Assembly: GCA_949317995.1 (NCBI GenBank)
Contig: OX439050.1
Location: 5,239,771 to 5,303,770 of the forward strand
Direction: 5' to 3'
Origin: Acholoe squamosa
Taxonomy: Eukaryota; Annelida; Polychaeta; Phyllodocida; Polynoidae
DNA: 64,000 bases
Shown here: piece by piece, positions 1 to 11,715 of the stretch
Position numbering within the stretch: the stretch's first letter is position 1
Layout: the number at the start of each line of letters is the position of its first letter
Notes under the pieces: generated by a model
Database searches by the model: none
What the model saw: only the letters and a program-made list of their open reading frames with translations
What the model was told of the DNA's origin: nothing
Made by a program: the position numbers and the translations under genes

Positions 1-1374
1 TGTACCCAAAAATTTCTGCAGTGAATACAGGGAACCATCTGACTAGTTATTAATATGTCCCGGGTGAACCCTATACCAATGTATGAAATATATATGTAGG
101 TCAGTAGTTATTGTAAACTATACAAACTTGGTTTCAGCCCATTTACAGAGAGAGTATAGTAATAAGAGTATAGTAATAACATATATAGATAAACCCAGAG
201 GGCCTTTATGATTTAATCAGGTCCATTCTGTCATGATATATTTGCACATTCAAACCAGGACAAATACATTTATCATACATTCTACATGTATTATATCCTC
301 TTCACAAATCTGCCCTAGAAGTCATACATTTCGCTGTATAATTCTGGGAATATGTCATAAATGATACATATAACTAGAATAGAGTGTTATATTTCGCAGC
401 TGTATGGGTGAACTTTTACAGCTGGTCTCATGTGACCTGACAGTAACAGACAGGGACACACCTAATTTAGTATACATGTTCCTGACATACCCAGGGTCAC
501 ATGATGGCCCCGGAACATGTATCATCATGCTGACATGCTTTCATGTGACCACCTCTACTCTCTCATATCTAGACTACTGTGGTGGCAAACAGCCTAACCA
601 GGGGTATGTTTCAGAACCATTAACCATCACCAAATGACCCTATGGTCACCACTTTCAGATTTTAGTAGGAAGTAGGCCCTCTAGACGATCACCAACTATC
701 CAGTACAAATCAAATTGTACAAGGTGATAGTACAAATAGTCCTACACAATGTACAACAGCACTACTTGTTCTATAGTTGTAAATAGTCTGGGGGTCTTGT
801 CCAGGGATCTGTATGATTTTGTGTTGTGCAATTGAAAGCTACAATCATAATTGTATAAATTCTACAATTGTGATCGTAAATGATCACAAGAGGGCCAAAT
901 CGTTAATCCTTTTGAAACATAGTCATGGTTTCACTCATTTGAGAACCCTGTGCTTAGACGTACAATTACAGTAACTCCATTGGTGCATCAAAATGCTGTA
1001 TTCTGATTGGCTGATTGACCGTGCATTATCTAGATGGATAATGCACTCCTGGCAAAGGAGGTTAACTTCATCTCATCTTTAGACTTCACAATTGATATTT
1101 ATGTGTTGTCAGGTGGCTGATGGGTAATTTTTCTGTGTTATAACTGGAATAATGCACTTGGTCATGGCTGTGGGAGTGCTCTAGACTGTATTATAAAATG
1201 GCAGCCCATGCACTGCTGCACAATAGAAGTGACCTTGAGTGCATTATAGGAGTACAGTGCACGCCTGAGCAAGGTCACAGCTTGTCTATCATTCCTGTGG
1301 GATATCAGAGGCTTTAGACTTTTGATCATTGTGATGAAAAAGGTAACATGTTTTATAAAGACAATAGAAAACTC
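1..1374. other. No gene recognised
   Basis: AT-rich DNA with only short chance frames and no domain or clear splice-site pair. The only structure I see is a small inverted repeat near 1011-1046 (GTGCATTAT ... ATAATGCAC), which resembles the ends of hairpin elements in the next few hundred bases. Confidence 0.6.
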
Positions 1375-1487
1375 ATTCTTCATGTCTTGACTATCTGTTG
1401 GACTATAACGCACTCTGGTCTTGGGCCTTATGAAGGCCCTCGACGATCGTGCGTTATAGTCCAACAGAGAATCTCGACATGAAGAAT
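1375..1487. repeat. Hairpin-forming MITE core
   Basis: The two halves are inverted copies: ATTCTTCATGTC on the left faces GACATGAAGAAT on the right, and inside them TTGGACTATAACGCAC faces GTGCGTTATAGTCCAA around a short GGGCCTT/AAGGCCC loop. The right-arm flank (TCGTTGTCTATTCTCTAA) recurs at about 1690-1710, so this is a dispersed sequence. Superfamily unknown. Confidence 0.7.
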
Positions 1488-1722
1488 ATCGTTGTCTATT
1501 CTCTAAATATAAGGTACACACATCCTCCTGTTCCACATCCGTTTCCTGCTCTACGACATACCTATTTCTTACAGGTCATGGGTTTCTTCTTAAAAGGAAC
1601 TTGGGCACAGGGGTATTGGAACCCTTTAGGGACCTCTAATTCAAAAATGCAGATGCATTTATAGGACAACAGACAGTCTCAATGTGAAGAAGATCGTTGT
1701 CTATTCTCTAAGTCAATAATAT

Positions 1723-1945
1723 ACCATGCCCATTGGTCACCATAGTGAATGGATGCAGTCATTGTCAGTTACTCGCCAGGGCTATGTTCATGCTACGGGT
1801 TCAATACATCCTGAGAGGGTCAACATGATGCTCCAATGGCATGATGCACCACTTCATTGGTGCATCATGCCAACCAATGGGCATGATGCACTTTATCATC
1901 AATATTTGATACAGGATAGGTTATTGTAGGGCATCATGCTGTCAT
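1723..1945. repeat. Family P palindromic MITE, degenerate copy
   Basis: Contains the family core: a GCATGATGCA...CACTTCATTGGTGCATCATGCC arrangement flanked by CCCATTGGTC and ACCAATGGGCATGATGCAC. The terminal TTAACCCTTTAAAGG is not recognisable here, so boundaries are approximate. Confidence 0.65.
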
Positions 1946-4073
1946 CAAATGGTTAATAATACCCTAAATACACCCTAATTATTACCTAATTTATCTCACC
2001 TTTATTGTCCTCATGTCCCCTCTAATTTGCCCCAATTCCCAAATCAGTTCTACATATATAAATAAGATCTGGGTTAGCAATCACACCTCCTTAATGAAGA
2101 TAGTCCGGAGATGAAAATTATACATTTCTTAAGGGTTGCATCAGGTATTTAGTCAATACTATGATGAAAATGATGAAAAAGAAAATTAATATGCCTCATG
2201 TCTGCAGAAAAATGATGGGTTTTCATGAGATATAACTGGAATACTTCAGAGATGATCTAGAAATGCAGTTTCATTCATGTTTTGCCTGGCTTTTCTTACT
2301 GGTAAAAGTTGATCTAGAAATGCATGTTCTCCCTGCGTGGTGAAGAAGGCCCCTGAAGTCAAGATGGAAGACTGGGATGCCTAACAGGTGACTAAACCAT
2401 TATGGAAAAAACCCCTAAATAAAACCATAAAAGGGGGAAGATGCAGGAAGGTAAAATAATCCCCTCCCATCCACAGGAATTAGACTAGTGGGCGTTATAG
2501 TATGACTAACACCAAATAGCTAGGTAGTCTGGTAGGAGAGTGATTCTGTTAAAGGTCCCACCTCCACAGGTCACATAGACAGAGGCAGGCATTGTGCTTG
2601 GAGATCTGGCAGGAGATGGGCCTTGACCCAGGTGTGTCATTCAGAGCCTGAGGGCAGGAGGAGGCCCAGGACCCAGGACCAGGACCAGGCCATGGTAGTA
2701 ACATGCCACAGGCTATTATGTCGGATACCGTATTGGTCATAGTAAGCGCTTATAATAAACATCGGTCTGGTTTAAAGACATTATGTAGATACCGTATAGG
2801 TCAGTTTAAGCACAAGACCGTCATATAGTGCTGCAAAAGTGTAAGGTGTGTAACTCGTCTGGAATAATATGGCAGCCATTGTCTATGGTGCGGCATTGGT
2901 ATGTATAAAGCGCTGTGCCCTCACGTAGGGGAAAAAGTCTGCATAGTAATGATACATATTAGCATATCTGACAACATATTGTCACAGGTCATATCATAGA
3001 CACCCTCCTAGTGTAAGAACTAAGGAATCCACTTTAAAACGATCTTGAGTAGGTGCTAGTCTTGAAAAGCCACTGAAGTGACATAGCACAGTTGAACTGC
3101 ATTAATAACCAATCTCCCTCATTATGTTCATAACTACAGGCCCTGCTTCCAAAATGTAAGTTATGACTTCTTGATACATGTTATAGTGATATCATACAGT
3201 ATGAGGGAAACATGTTTTGCCTGACCTATTCACTACCAACATAATATCTCAACATAATATAAATATTAGTTATAAACAGTCACACAGACTTGGTTATATA
3301 GACACACAACACACCTTCCCCTGCTATGGATTGCATGCATGGCTAACAGAGCATGGAGATAATATGGAGCATTTCTGTGGAGTCTAGGACTAAATATAGT
3401 CTTTAAAATGAATTATTTAGACATGAAAGGGTAATTACTTGTTGATGTGCAAGCCACCTACTTTTAAGTCACTAGAGGTCTCACACTTGTTCAAGTTGAG
3501 ACATAAGAGGACATCAGATTTAGTGCCTCATATTTCAAACCACTGCTCATCTTGGTAGTTGGCTTGTAGGATGTCATCTAAGCATTTTCAAATTTCAACC
3601 AGTCATATACATCAGATACTATACGAGAACAGCTTATTAATACCTTAGCTTGTAGTGAATTTATCCATATCTAAACCAATAAACGTCCAGCATGCGTTTA
3701 TCCAAAAACTGGTGCTTACTTAAAGACTGGGTGGTCATACAGCTGGCCAGGCCAATACAGTATGGTAGCTATACTTCTGCTGACTGGCATTGGGGGGGGG
3801 GGATGGAAAGAAAAAAGGTAAATTTAAGAAAAGGATCAGCCCTCAGTCCATACAATATAGCATGTATAAAGCTGAAGATCCTGTGTTCAACCTTCTGTGA
3901 ACATGCAATTGGCCACAGGGAGAGAGGAGGTATTCAGAATCAAAGGTCTCAGACACTTCACACACATACACCCCAGGCAGCATGACAGATAATAGGCCTT
4001 TGTAGGATGGTGCTATATGCACAGGTCTGCAGGCAGTTCTCAGGGTGGGATTTCTCAATATGCTATAACTAGA
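1946..4073. other. No gene recognised
   Basis: About 2.1 kb of AT-rich sequence without a recognisable repeat, RNA or exon. A short poly-G run is at 3792-3801. Minus-strand frames around 2549-2740 and 3843-4058 are low-complexity or unpatterned and were not accepted as genes. Confidence 0.5.
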
Positions 4074-4345
4074 ACTACCGAAAGACCTTGTTTAAGCGCC
4101 AGGGTCTCAAATCGCGCCAATCGCGAATAAGCACCAAGGGTACAGGTGTGTTGAAATCAATCTTAAGCCCTAATGCAGTATTCAAATAAGCATGTGTCTC
4201 GAATAAGGGCAAGGGTACAGAGGTATTGAAATTAACCAGCGTCTGCACAATTAAACGGGCCAGCAGGGTATTCAAATTGTCGTACAGGTCAATCATAGTT
4301 TCTTCAATGAAACTTCCATAGAGTTTGCTGCGTTTTCTCAAGCCC
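4074..4345 (-). repeat. Family R repeat copy
   Basis: Read on the minus strand this carries the family R vocabulary: GCGCTTATT-type and TCGAATAAG segments, TTGAAAT(C/T)AA spacers and ACCCTTGGTGCTTATTCGCG. The same motif set recurs at 16395, 18515, 36820 and 56222. Probably a non-autonomous DNA transposon; superfamily not determined. Confidence 0.55.
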
Positions 4346-4616
4346 CAGTATGCACTGTAGAGCTATTTGGTACAATTGCTCTTTACAACTGGAGGCGTTT
4401 CTCGTCATAGTTGCTGTGTCTAGTCGTACCATGTTGAGAAATGCCCCCCGCCTGGTGGTATGCCCTGCAGACTGCCCTACATACTTGGACCTTGTGTACT
4501 GGTGTCTTGTTGGAGCTAAAACTTTCTCATGTGAGCTGCAATTAGTGTTCTAGGAAATTGAGCTAAACTCTTTAATCACCTCACAATGGCTCAATTCTCC
4601 ATTTTGACTCACTAGG

Positions 4617-4762
4617 GCTGTCTGCATTCATGCATCATGATGACCCTACATAACCGATTCACTTCAGAAGGCTTTGCACGATGCACCGATGAAGTGCAGA
4701 CTTGGCAGTGCTTCATAAGTGTATCATGACAACCATGATGCATCAATGCATTAGCAGCCATA
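4617..4762. repeat. Family P MITE, fragment
   Basis: Shows TGCATTCATGCATCATGATGACC, here given as TGCATTCATGCATC + ATGATGACC, then GATGCACCGATGAAGTGC and a degenerate return arm ending TGCATTAGCAGCC. The palindrome is decayed and termini are lost. Confidence 0.6.
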
Positions 4763-4912
4763 CAAGTCATTAATGAGAACTGCTTATATTGGCATAATTT
4801 ACCTTTGTATATTGTATAGTAATAGTCAGTGGTATTCATGGTAGTTTCTATGGTAAGTGTACAAGATGGTCATTAAGAGCCTGGAATGCTGTTCTTCTTA
4901 ACCCCTTATGGA

Positions 4913-5280
4913 CCAGGAGTGTGTTGCTCTTATGGTAAAAAGAGCTGTTAGTAGGTACCCTCTTTTCAAAAGAAGTCACGCTCTGCTTGACCATTCAACT
5001 TGCACTCACCACATTAGTCTGAAAAGTCACCTGCCTTGTTTAAAACAGAGAGAGCTGCACTATCAGGTACCTACTCATGTCACACACTCTATAGTATATT
5101 ATACTGACTGACTTCTCCCAACCAGGTACCTACTCAAATCCCCCTTTTTAAGCACCATACTTGAATGACCACTTGTGAGCAACAAAAGGGACAAGTTATA
5201 GCTACATGAAAAGAAAGGACTGGAAACAAGGGCATTTTTAGCCAGCTCTTCCTTTTACTATAGGAGCAACACCCTCCTGG
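4913..5280. mobile_element. Family G non-autonomous transposon, copy 1
   Basis: A 368-bp element with inverted ends: CCAGGAGTGTGTTGCTC on the left matches the reverse complement of the right end GAGCAACACCCTCCTGG. The interior (GTAGGTACC blocks, TGACTGACTTCTCCCAACCA, ACTTGTGAGCAACAAAAGGG) is shared with copies at 10889, 20917, 34772 and 63095. No coding capacity. No convincing target duplication. Confidence 0.8.
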
Positions 5281-5282
5281 AG

Positions 5283-5512
5283 ATGCAGCAGAGCATCATG
5301 GTTGTTATGATGTGCCAATGAGGAGCTTGTGATACTGAAGGCCAACACTTCATCCCTCGAGCATCATGCCAACCCACAGAAAGTGTATCAGCCCTGTCAG
5401 ATGCATGAATGTAGCCCTGGCGAGTTACTCACCAGGGCTAGACTGATTCATCATGGCAACCAATGGACATGGTGCATTAATGCGCTGTCAGCCTACCTGT
5501 AAAGGGCTGAGA
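5283..5512. repeat. Family P MITE, degenerate copy
   Basis: Contains AGCATCATG / CATGATGC-type arms, GATGCATGAATGTAGCCCTGG, GAGTTACTCACCAGGGCT and an end ACCTGTAAAGGGCT close to the family terminus. It lies 3 bases from the family G copy, which may have inserted beside or into it. Confidence 0.6.
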
Positions 5513-6028
5513 CATTATTAATATAAACTATCCTGGTATGCTACACTTGTTAACAATGCCCCTAATGAGGTGTCACACATTAGTGAAATATGAGGACCTA
5601 CATGGAAGTGTAACCTCCATAGTAGGGCCATACTCCAATTATAACATAGTATTCACTTATGTAGAGGCTGTATTATAGGACACAAGTATACTATTAGTAT
5701 GCATGGGGAAAAGAGGCATTCCTATTGACACTTGATATAACAAAGGTATAGTTTGGACATATCATTGATTGCAATGAATACACAATCATTCTTCCAAAAT
5801 TCAATTGATGTTTTTTTTTCTACCCAGGAAGGAAAAGTGTGTAAGAGTATCATTTTTTTTATCACCAACCCAACCTTCCTTTTTTCCAGCAGTGCTGACT
5901 TAACCATGAAACATTTTCTATAGCTATTATGACTCTGGAGCGCCCATATTCTTGCCCCCATACATGGTTCATTCTGAGGCTTATTGACAGTGGACATGCA
6001 CATTTTACTCGGCTTTGGTAGTAGCTAA
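5513..6028. other. No gene recognised
   Basis: About 500 bases with T-runs and no repeat or exon that I can name. A 93-residue minus-strand frame at 5722-6003 has no family signature. Confidence 0.5.
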
Positions 6029-6284
6029 GGGAGTGATCATTGTGGGTGAGGGTCAGAATTCTTTTCGACCCCTTAACCAGGGGAGGTCTAAAAAAGTTTC
6101 AACCCCTCTGAGGGGGGGCGAAATAATTTCACCTGTTTTCAGTGAAAAAGTCTGTGCGTTACTATAAGTTAAAAGGGCGTGTTCAAGTGCAATTTCCTAT
6201 ATTGAGAGGGGTGAGGTCAAAATTTTTTCCATGCATCTCCTCACAAACCCACCAAGCCCTTGTTGTTAACAAATGATCACTCCC
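6029..6284. mobile_element. Family H (PIF/Harbinger-like) MITE, copy 1
   Basis: A 256-bp element with ends GGGAGTGATCATT and AAATGATCACTCCC and a 3-bp TAA duplication at 6026-6028 and 6285-6287. It has the family's G-rich interior, GGTGGGTTTG motif (here in reverse) and TAACGCAC-like core. TIRs beginning GGG with a TWA duplication are typical of PIF/Harbinger MITEs. No transposase. Confidence 0.8.
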
Positions 6285-6484
6285 TAAATCCCTGCCAATA
6301 TATATATGGGTTATAATCGGGATGGTAATTGTGACCATGTTAGGTAGTTGATGGAGTGATAGAAGCCTGCATACATGTGCCATCATCCCTATTCCTATAG
6401 CAGTGTACATGTAGTATCTGTCCATCTCTACATGTATGTCATGGGTTAATACACCCACCATTGTCATCTCTAATAGTCTACATG

Positions 6485-6935
6485 CCTTTAACCCTTTGAC
6501 AACCAAAATAATGATGCCTGCAGGTATTCCACATTCATCGGTCCTCATGATGCACCTATGAAGTGCTTGTGGATCTACTCGCCTGCTCTGCATCGGTGCA
6601 TCATGCTGTGTTTAGGAATGTATCATCAGTCTGCATAGTGTATGAATGAACACAGCCTGGCTGAGTTCTCACCAAGGCTGCATCATAAAATATAGAGACA
6701 CTGGCTGCGTTCATGCATCATGATGGTAAATTATGTTCATCATCCCCTCAAACTTTTAACCCTTTAGAGGCTATTAATGCATCATGCCAACCTAACGGGG
6801 CTCATATACTCCCGTAGGGTCGGCATGATGCATCAATGAAGTGCTGGCGAGACTACTCGCCAGCACTTCATTGGTGCATCATGCCGACCAATGGGCATGA
6901 TGCACTCCTGGAGCAGCGGCAGTCCTTAAAGTGTT
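6485..6935. repeat. Family P MITEs, two adjoining copies
   Basis: At least two copies. The second holds one of the best hairpins in the window: GCATGATGCATCAATGAAGT at about 6828, GCTGGCGAG, a short loop ACTA, CTCGCCAGC, then ACTTCATTGGTGCATCATGC. TTAACCCTTTAGAGG, near-identical to the family terminus, is at 6756-6770; the right end near 6920 reads CCTTAAAGTGTTAA. Confidence 0.8.
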
Positions 6936-7047
6936 AAGAGCATGTAAGGCATGATGATACCAACAGTCCCATTCCTCATTAGGGGCTGACAATATCATTA
7001 TGTTGGCACTGGTTATACGGGTACCTGTCACACGGACCCTTGGACTA

Positions 7048-7521
7048 CCGTAAAACACTGCGTATAAGCCACACCCACGTATAAGCCGCACCCGCGTATA
7101 AGCCACACCCAGGTATAAGCCACACCCAGGTATAAGCCACACCCAGGTATAAGCCACACCCGCGCATAAGCCACACCCACGTATAAGCCGCACCCAGGTA
7201 TAAGCCGCACCCATGTATAAGCCACACCCACTTATAAGCCACACCCGCGTATAAGCCACACCCGCGTATAAGCCACACCCAGGTATAAGCCACACCCATG
7301 TATAAGCCACACCCACGTATAAGCTACACCCACATATAAGCCACACCCTGAGCTCAGGGCTTTGCTATAAGCTGCACAGGGGTCTGAACTGGTGCCCATT
7401 CCTTAGTAAAGTATATATAAGTAAATCCTCTTTTACATAAGCCGCACCCTCAGATAAGGATGGACCTATATTCAAAGCTGCACCAGGGGTCTGAATTGCG
7501 GCTTGTATGCAGGGTTTTACG
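7048..7521. mobile_element. Family T element with internal minisatellite
   Basis: The left end CCGTAAAACACTGCGTATAA and the right end, read inverted as CGTAAAACCCTGCATACAAG, form imperfect terminal inverted repeats 474 bp apart. Most of the interior is a 17-bp tandem array made from the subterminal GTATAAGCCACACCC sequence. Related copies are at 31808, 53805 and 59454. No coding capacity; superfamily unknown. Confidence 0.7.
7061..7348. repeat. 17-bp minisatellite (GTATAAGCCACACCCRC)
   Basis: About 17 head-to-tail copies of a 17-bp unit, with variants at CAC/CGC and the final ACG/GCG/AGG triplet. Because 17 is not a multiple of 3, all three minus-strand frames read as repetitive Gly-Val-Ala-Tyr-Thr-type peptides; these are not genes. 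Confidence 0.95.
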
Positions 7522-7654
7522 TGAAAACATGTATGGATGAGTCGTGGTTGGAGACATGGCGACTGGAACAAATCCAGGAAACCAGGGTAAAGCTGTGTTT
7601 CACTGGAACCCTGTATTCAGTATGAAGGATATGGTGAGGTCAAAATACTGAACC

Positions 7655-8130
7655 CTTAAGGGCTGTTATTGCATTGATGCTTCATTCCGATTGGTTGCGA
7701 TGATGCATGAATGCAGCCCTGGTTAGTAACTCACCTACACGGGCTACATCCATGCACCATGCAAACCTATAAGGGCTTAGTATGGAGGCCTAGTGGAGCC
7801 GCCATTTTGAATTTCGCTGGTTGGGGTAAATCCCACTGTTAAGACATACCATGATGGGTACCTTGTCCTTGGTTAAGGCCCACTTCCAGGGACATGCTGG
7901 TCCCATCTTATTAGTTCTTATCAGTGTGTGTCGCTGGAACCAGCTTCAGACCAGCTAGTGGCCAATGTTGGGTTGTTCCAAGTCCGGTACATTCCTGGAT
8001 GGGTCAACATTATGCACCTCTGAAGTACTGGCAATCAGACTTTGACAGAACTTGTAACCTTGAACTTCTAGCTTTCTGGGTGTACCATGACGACCAGTGG
8101 GCATGATGCTCTCTTGCACTGCCGGCCGTT
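7655..8130. repeat. Family P MITE fragments
   Basis: Two decayed pieces. About 7655-7780 has ATGATGCATGAATGCAGCCC and TAACTCACC; 7985-8130 has ATTATGCACCTCTGAAGTACTGGC and then ACGACCAGTGGGCATGATGC (first motif given in two parts: ATTATGCACC + TCTGAAGTACTGGC). Boundaries are approximate. Confidence 0.5.
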
Positions 8131-9264
8131 ACAGAATTGATAATCATAAATGCTACAAAAGAAAACAAATGTGTTGGATTTGAAGACACAAAATATGTAG
8201 GATAGGACATTAAAAAGATATATCAATTCTAAACCTCAATGCCCAACAATAATTTCCACTGACCCCAACACCAACTTCTGTTACCATTTCTGTTTTCCTG
8301 GATCAGTTCCAACCTGATACATCGCTCAACAGGTGGCTGTTTATAGTTCGCGGCCCGCCCGGTGGGGGCGCGTGGTGCCGTGTTGGTTTTCACAAGTAAC
8401 GCGGGGTTTGTCCCTACGGACAGGTCACATGACCAAACAGTGTGGTCACATGATGCCTGGTGCCGGCGGAGGCCGCCAGGCGGCGTGTGTGATCACACAG
8501 GTGAGAATGTCAGGTGTTTGTGTGTGTGTGGGGGGGGGGGGGTGCTACCTGTGACATGTTAGACCTGTTAGATTATGTTAGCTATATGCTTTGGTAAAAA
8601 TCTTCTGATAAATTAGGTCAAAATTACACAGAAAAAGGCACCTTTATTCATGCTTTAGCTGCGTTAACTGAAAATCGGAATAAAACGCCTTTGGACGAAG
8701 TTTGAAAAGACATTGCAAAGTAACAGTTACACGTGAGAATCGGCCCAGAGTAATCTTCCACTTTATTTAGAAAAACTGATAGCCAAATTCCAAGTGTCAA
8801 AGACCTCCTCTTTAGATCACACATGGTCATTGCGATTGCATTGGGATTTAAACAATTTAATGTTTGCATCAACTCCATCTGAAATTCGTATCAAGCTGTG
8901 GGTTTCAATATCAGGTTTATAATAAAATCGGGATGAAGTAGTATCTCTTGTCTGCCCAACACATGCTTTATACAGTAGAGTACGTATTATTCTAGAATAC
9001 CTGCTGTAGGTACCAATGATCCAAAATGCATTCTACTGTAGGCACAGCAGGGGTATTTGTAGCCCATTTACAATTGCGCCTGGCAGTGTAGTTATTCCTA
9101 CTCATACCCTATATTGACCCTGTATAACAATACTTTGGTAGCCTCCTGCATGTGACAGATATAACTGTATCCTGATTCATGAGCTGCCTATATAAAACAA
9201 TGTACATTGTCCACATGTAGAAAAAGAAAGGTGTCAAGTCCTATCCTCTTTCTGCCTTTATATC
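8131..9264. other. No accepted gene; GC-rich island at 8340-8505
   Basis: Mostly AT-rich, but 8340-8505 is strikingly GC-rich with CpGs, stays open in two plus-strand frames, and ends in a good donor-like CACAG/GTGAGA at about 8500. The acceptor side (CTCAACAG at 8332) has a weak pyrimidine tract and the predicted peptide matches nothing I know, so no exon is called. A TGTG/poly-G run follows at 8518-8541. Confidence 0.4.
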
Positions 9265-9425
9265 TTAAACCATTTAAAGGCTGCAGAGGGCCGCTGATGC
9301 ATTCATGCATCATGCCCATTGGTCAGCATGATGCATGAATGCAACCCTGGTGACTAACTCACAAGGGCTGCATTTGTGCATCATGCCGACCCTGCAGGAT
9401 CTACACACCCCTTGGTGATAGTCGC
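9265..9425. repeat. Family P MITE, partial copy
   Basis: Begins TTAAACCATTTAAAGGCTGC and contains GGGCCGCTGATGCATTCATG, CATGATGCATGAATGCAACC and ACTCACAAGGGCTGCATTTG. The second half is missing or diverged. Confidence 0.7.
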
Positions 9426-9459
9426 TATTATGTACCAAACATGTCCCAGGCAGCAAGGA

Positions 9460-9556
9460 TACATTGGGCCAATGTCGGCTTATATTGGGCCAATGTCGGC
9501 TTATATTGGGCCAATGTCGGCTTATATTGGGCCAATGTCGGCTTATATTGGGCCAA
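9460..9556. repeat. 21-bp tandem repeat, about 4.6 copies
   Basis: Unit TATTGGGCCAATGTCGGCTTA, which carries the small palindrome TTGGGCCAA. Copies are almost perfect. 21 is divisible by 3, so chance frames stay open on both strands. Confidence 0.95.
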
Positions 9557-9627
9557 GCATGGCCCAGTGCTCCATTGCTGATTGGGGTGCTGGGTCAGTA
9601 GACCATATACAACTACATTGGAACTGG

Positions 9628-10888
9628 CAGTGGCAGATCCAGGATTTCTAAAAGGAGGGGTGCACCACTTTTTTTTTAACAATTCTGGGCTAAACTTTGG
9701 GCCTAAAGGAGGCAAGAAGAACGCTCAAATACTGGCAAAAATGATGGGGCCGCACCTCCCGGTCTAAATTCCACACTGGAACCTGGACCTACATTGTAGA
9801 TGAATACCTTTGTTCTTAAAGGGTTATATCTTGTGCCATATTTGTCTTTATGTTTTCTCCTTTTCTAAATCTGAAATAGGAGACGCTGGTATGGGATGTA
9901 ACCAGACGCCAGTAGTGAGTGACGCCATCTGGTGGGACGCCGTGTAGGTGTGGGGTGTGTCCGCTGTGTACCTCCCACACAAAATCTCCTCCTCACACAT
10001 TCATATAGAGTGACACAGAGTACACAACCTGCTACATCATCATTCTCCGAGCAGATCACATGGCTGCTACTTTAGATATTAAATAAAGCAGCATATTAAA
10101 ATACTCAGCTAGATTGTGCCTGGAGTGGTCATGCACACATTCTGTTTTAAATAGAGTGAAAACACACAAAAATAAATAAATAAAAAGGGATAATGCAGCC
10201 TTATACTTTTTATCAGTCCCTCTGTACTCCGGAAAAGACTATAGGCTGATGTCCCGTTTCAACTCCAAGTACATAAAAGCTCTACAATCTAGCAGAGCTG
10301 TCATTTTTTCTTCCTTTTTTTTTTATATATTGTTTTTCAGTTTTAGAAAAATGTTCCACTAATCTCTCCAAAGCATCGGCTACACTGAGCTCTCCCTGCC
10401 CACATCCTATTTAGATGTAGGGATGGATCCAGTGACCAAACCCCGGGACCAAACCCATGAGTATGAACACTATGGTCATCATGTTATTAGGAGGGTATAA
10501 ATGGGGTCACCATGTCCCAGGTGTATGGGGTGGGGTTGCTACATAATTCAGACATGACCACAGGTCACCTGAAATCAATCACCTGACCGGGTCACCTGAC
10601 CACAGGAACGCTGGGTGGACGCTCCATGGACGCTGACAAACACACCCACTGAATCTGACCTTTGCAAGGATAGCTCTACGTGTTCAACTGAACATGTTGG
10701 CTTTAAATACTGTCTGTTATAAGGAATAACTTTATTGATTTAACATCCCTATAATACTATTAGTATGAGACTTGGAGGATTGGGAAATTACTCATGCGTG
10801 AGTGTTATGGCTCTTAAAGAGACAAATTGACATGTTTAGTGAAGATATAGAACCATGTGGTTCCATACAATATCGATATTCTGATGTT
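9628..10888. other. No gene recognised; short G/A-rich repeat piece
   Basis: 9628-9680 (GATCCAGGATTTCTAAAAGG followed by poly-T) looks like a fragment of a dispersed repeat. The rest is AT-rich, with several GGTCACCTGA-type motifs at about 10560-10610. No exon or RNA was recognised. Confidence 0.45.
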
Positions 10889-11253
10889 CTGGAGCGTGTT
10901 GCTCCTATGGTAAAAAGAGCTGTCAGTAGGTACCCTCTTTTTAAAAGAAGTCACGCTCTGCTTCACCATTCAATTTGCACTCACCACATTAGTCTGAAAA
11001 GTAACCTGCCTTGTTTAAAACAGAGAGAGCTGCACTATCAGGTACATACTCATGTCACACACTCTATAGTTTATTATACTGACTGACTTCTCCCAACTAG
11101 GTACCTACTCAAAACCCCTATTTGAGCACCGTACTTGAATGTCCACTTGTGAGCAACAAAAGGGACAAGTTATAGCTACATGAAAAGATAGGACTGGAAA
11201 CAAGGACAATTTTAGCCAGCACTTCCTTTTACTATAGGAGCAACACCCTCCAG
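10889..11253. mobile_element. Family G non-autonomous transposon, copy 2
   Basis: A 365-bp copy in the same orientation as copy 1 and about 95% similar by eye over the 3' two-thirds. Ends CTGGAGCGTGTTGCTCC and GGAGCAACACCCTCCAG are inverted repeats. Confidence 0.8.
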
Positions 11254-11415
11254 ACGTACATTTATGAGAATACATTATTCTACAGCAGCATTTGGCCTGT
11301 CCCATAGGTACATACAGGTTGGGCCCCGCCCACAGTAGAGGCATGGTAGGAATCTATGCGAAAGCAGAGACAAGGGGCAAGAGGGGGAGAGGGAAGAATG
11401 GCACCGACCTATGTT

Positions 11416-11715
11416 AACCCTTTGAATACCACATGATGCCTCCAGGTTCATGTTTATTTTTCCATGCCCCAAGGAGGGTGCCTCACCAGCAGTGCATCAT
11501 GCTGACCCTTAACTCCTTCTAAAACCTCATTACCTCTAGGGGCCCACAGGTGGAATGATGTATGAATGTAGCACTGGCGAGTTACTCACCACATCTGTAT
11601 CCATGAAGCGCGAAAACCCTCAGGACTTTATCAACACAGTAACACACAGGGTTGAAATCGGCATGAGGTATAAGGAATACAGCACTGGCGAGTAACTCCT
11701 CCAGATCCACTAAAG
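11416..11715. repeat. Family P MITE, rearranged copy
   Basis: Begins TTAACCCTTTGAATACC. Contains AGTGCATCATGCTGACCC, ATGATGTATGAATGTAGCAC and two GGCGAGTTACTC/GGCGAGTAACTC blocks. The right terminus is not clear. Confidence 0.6.

Noticed and set aside
6879-7346. 155-residue and shorter minus-strand frames rich in Gly-Val-Ala-Tyr-Thr
   Set aside because: They are readings of the 17-bp minisatellite in all phases, with no unique sequence to support a protein.
7061-7348. CRISPR-like regular array
   Set aside because: Units are directly adjacent with no unique spacers, and the sequence is eukaryotic; the same applies to the other arrays.
8332-8500. GC-rich exon candidate ending CACAG/GTGAGA
   Set aside because: Donor is good but the acceptor tract is poor and the peptide resembles nothing; kept only as a note.
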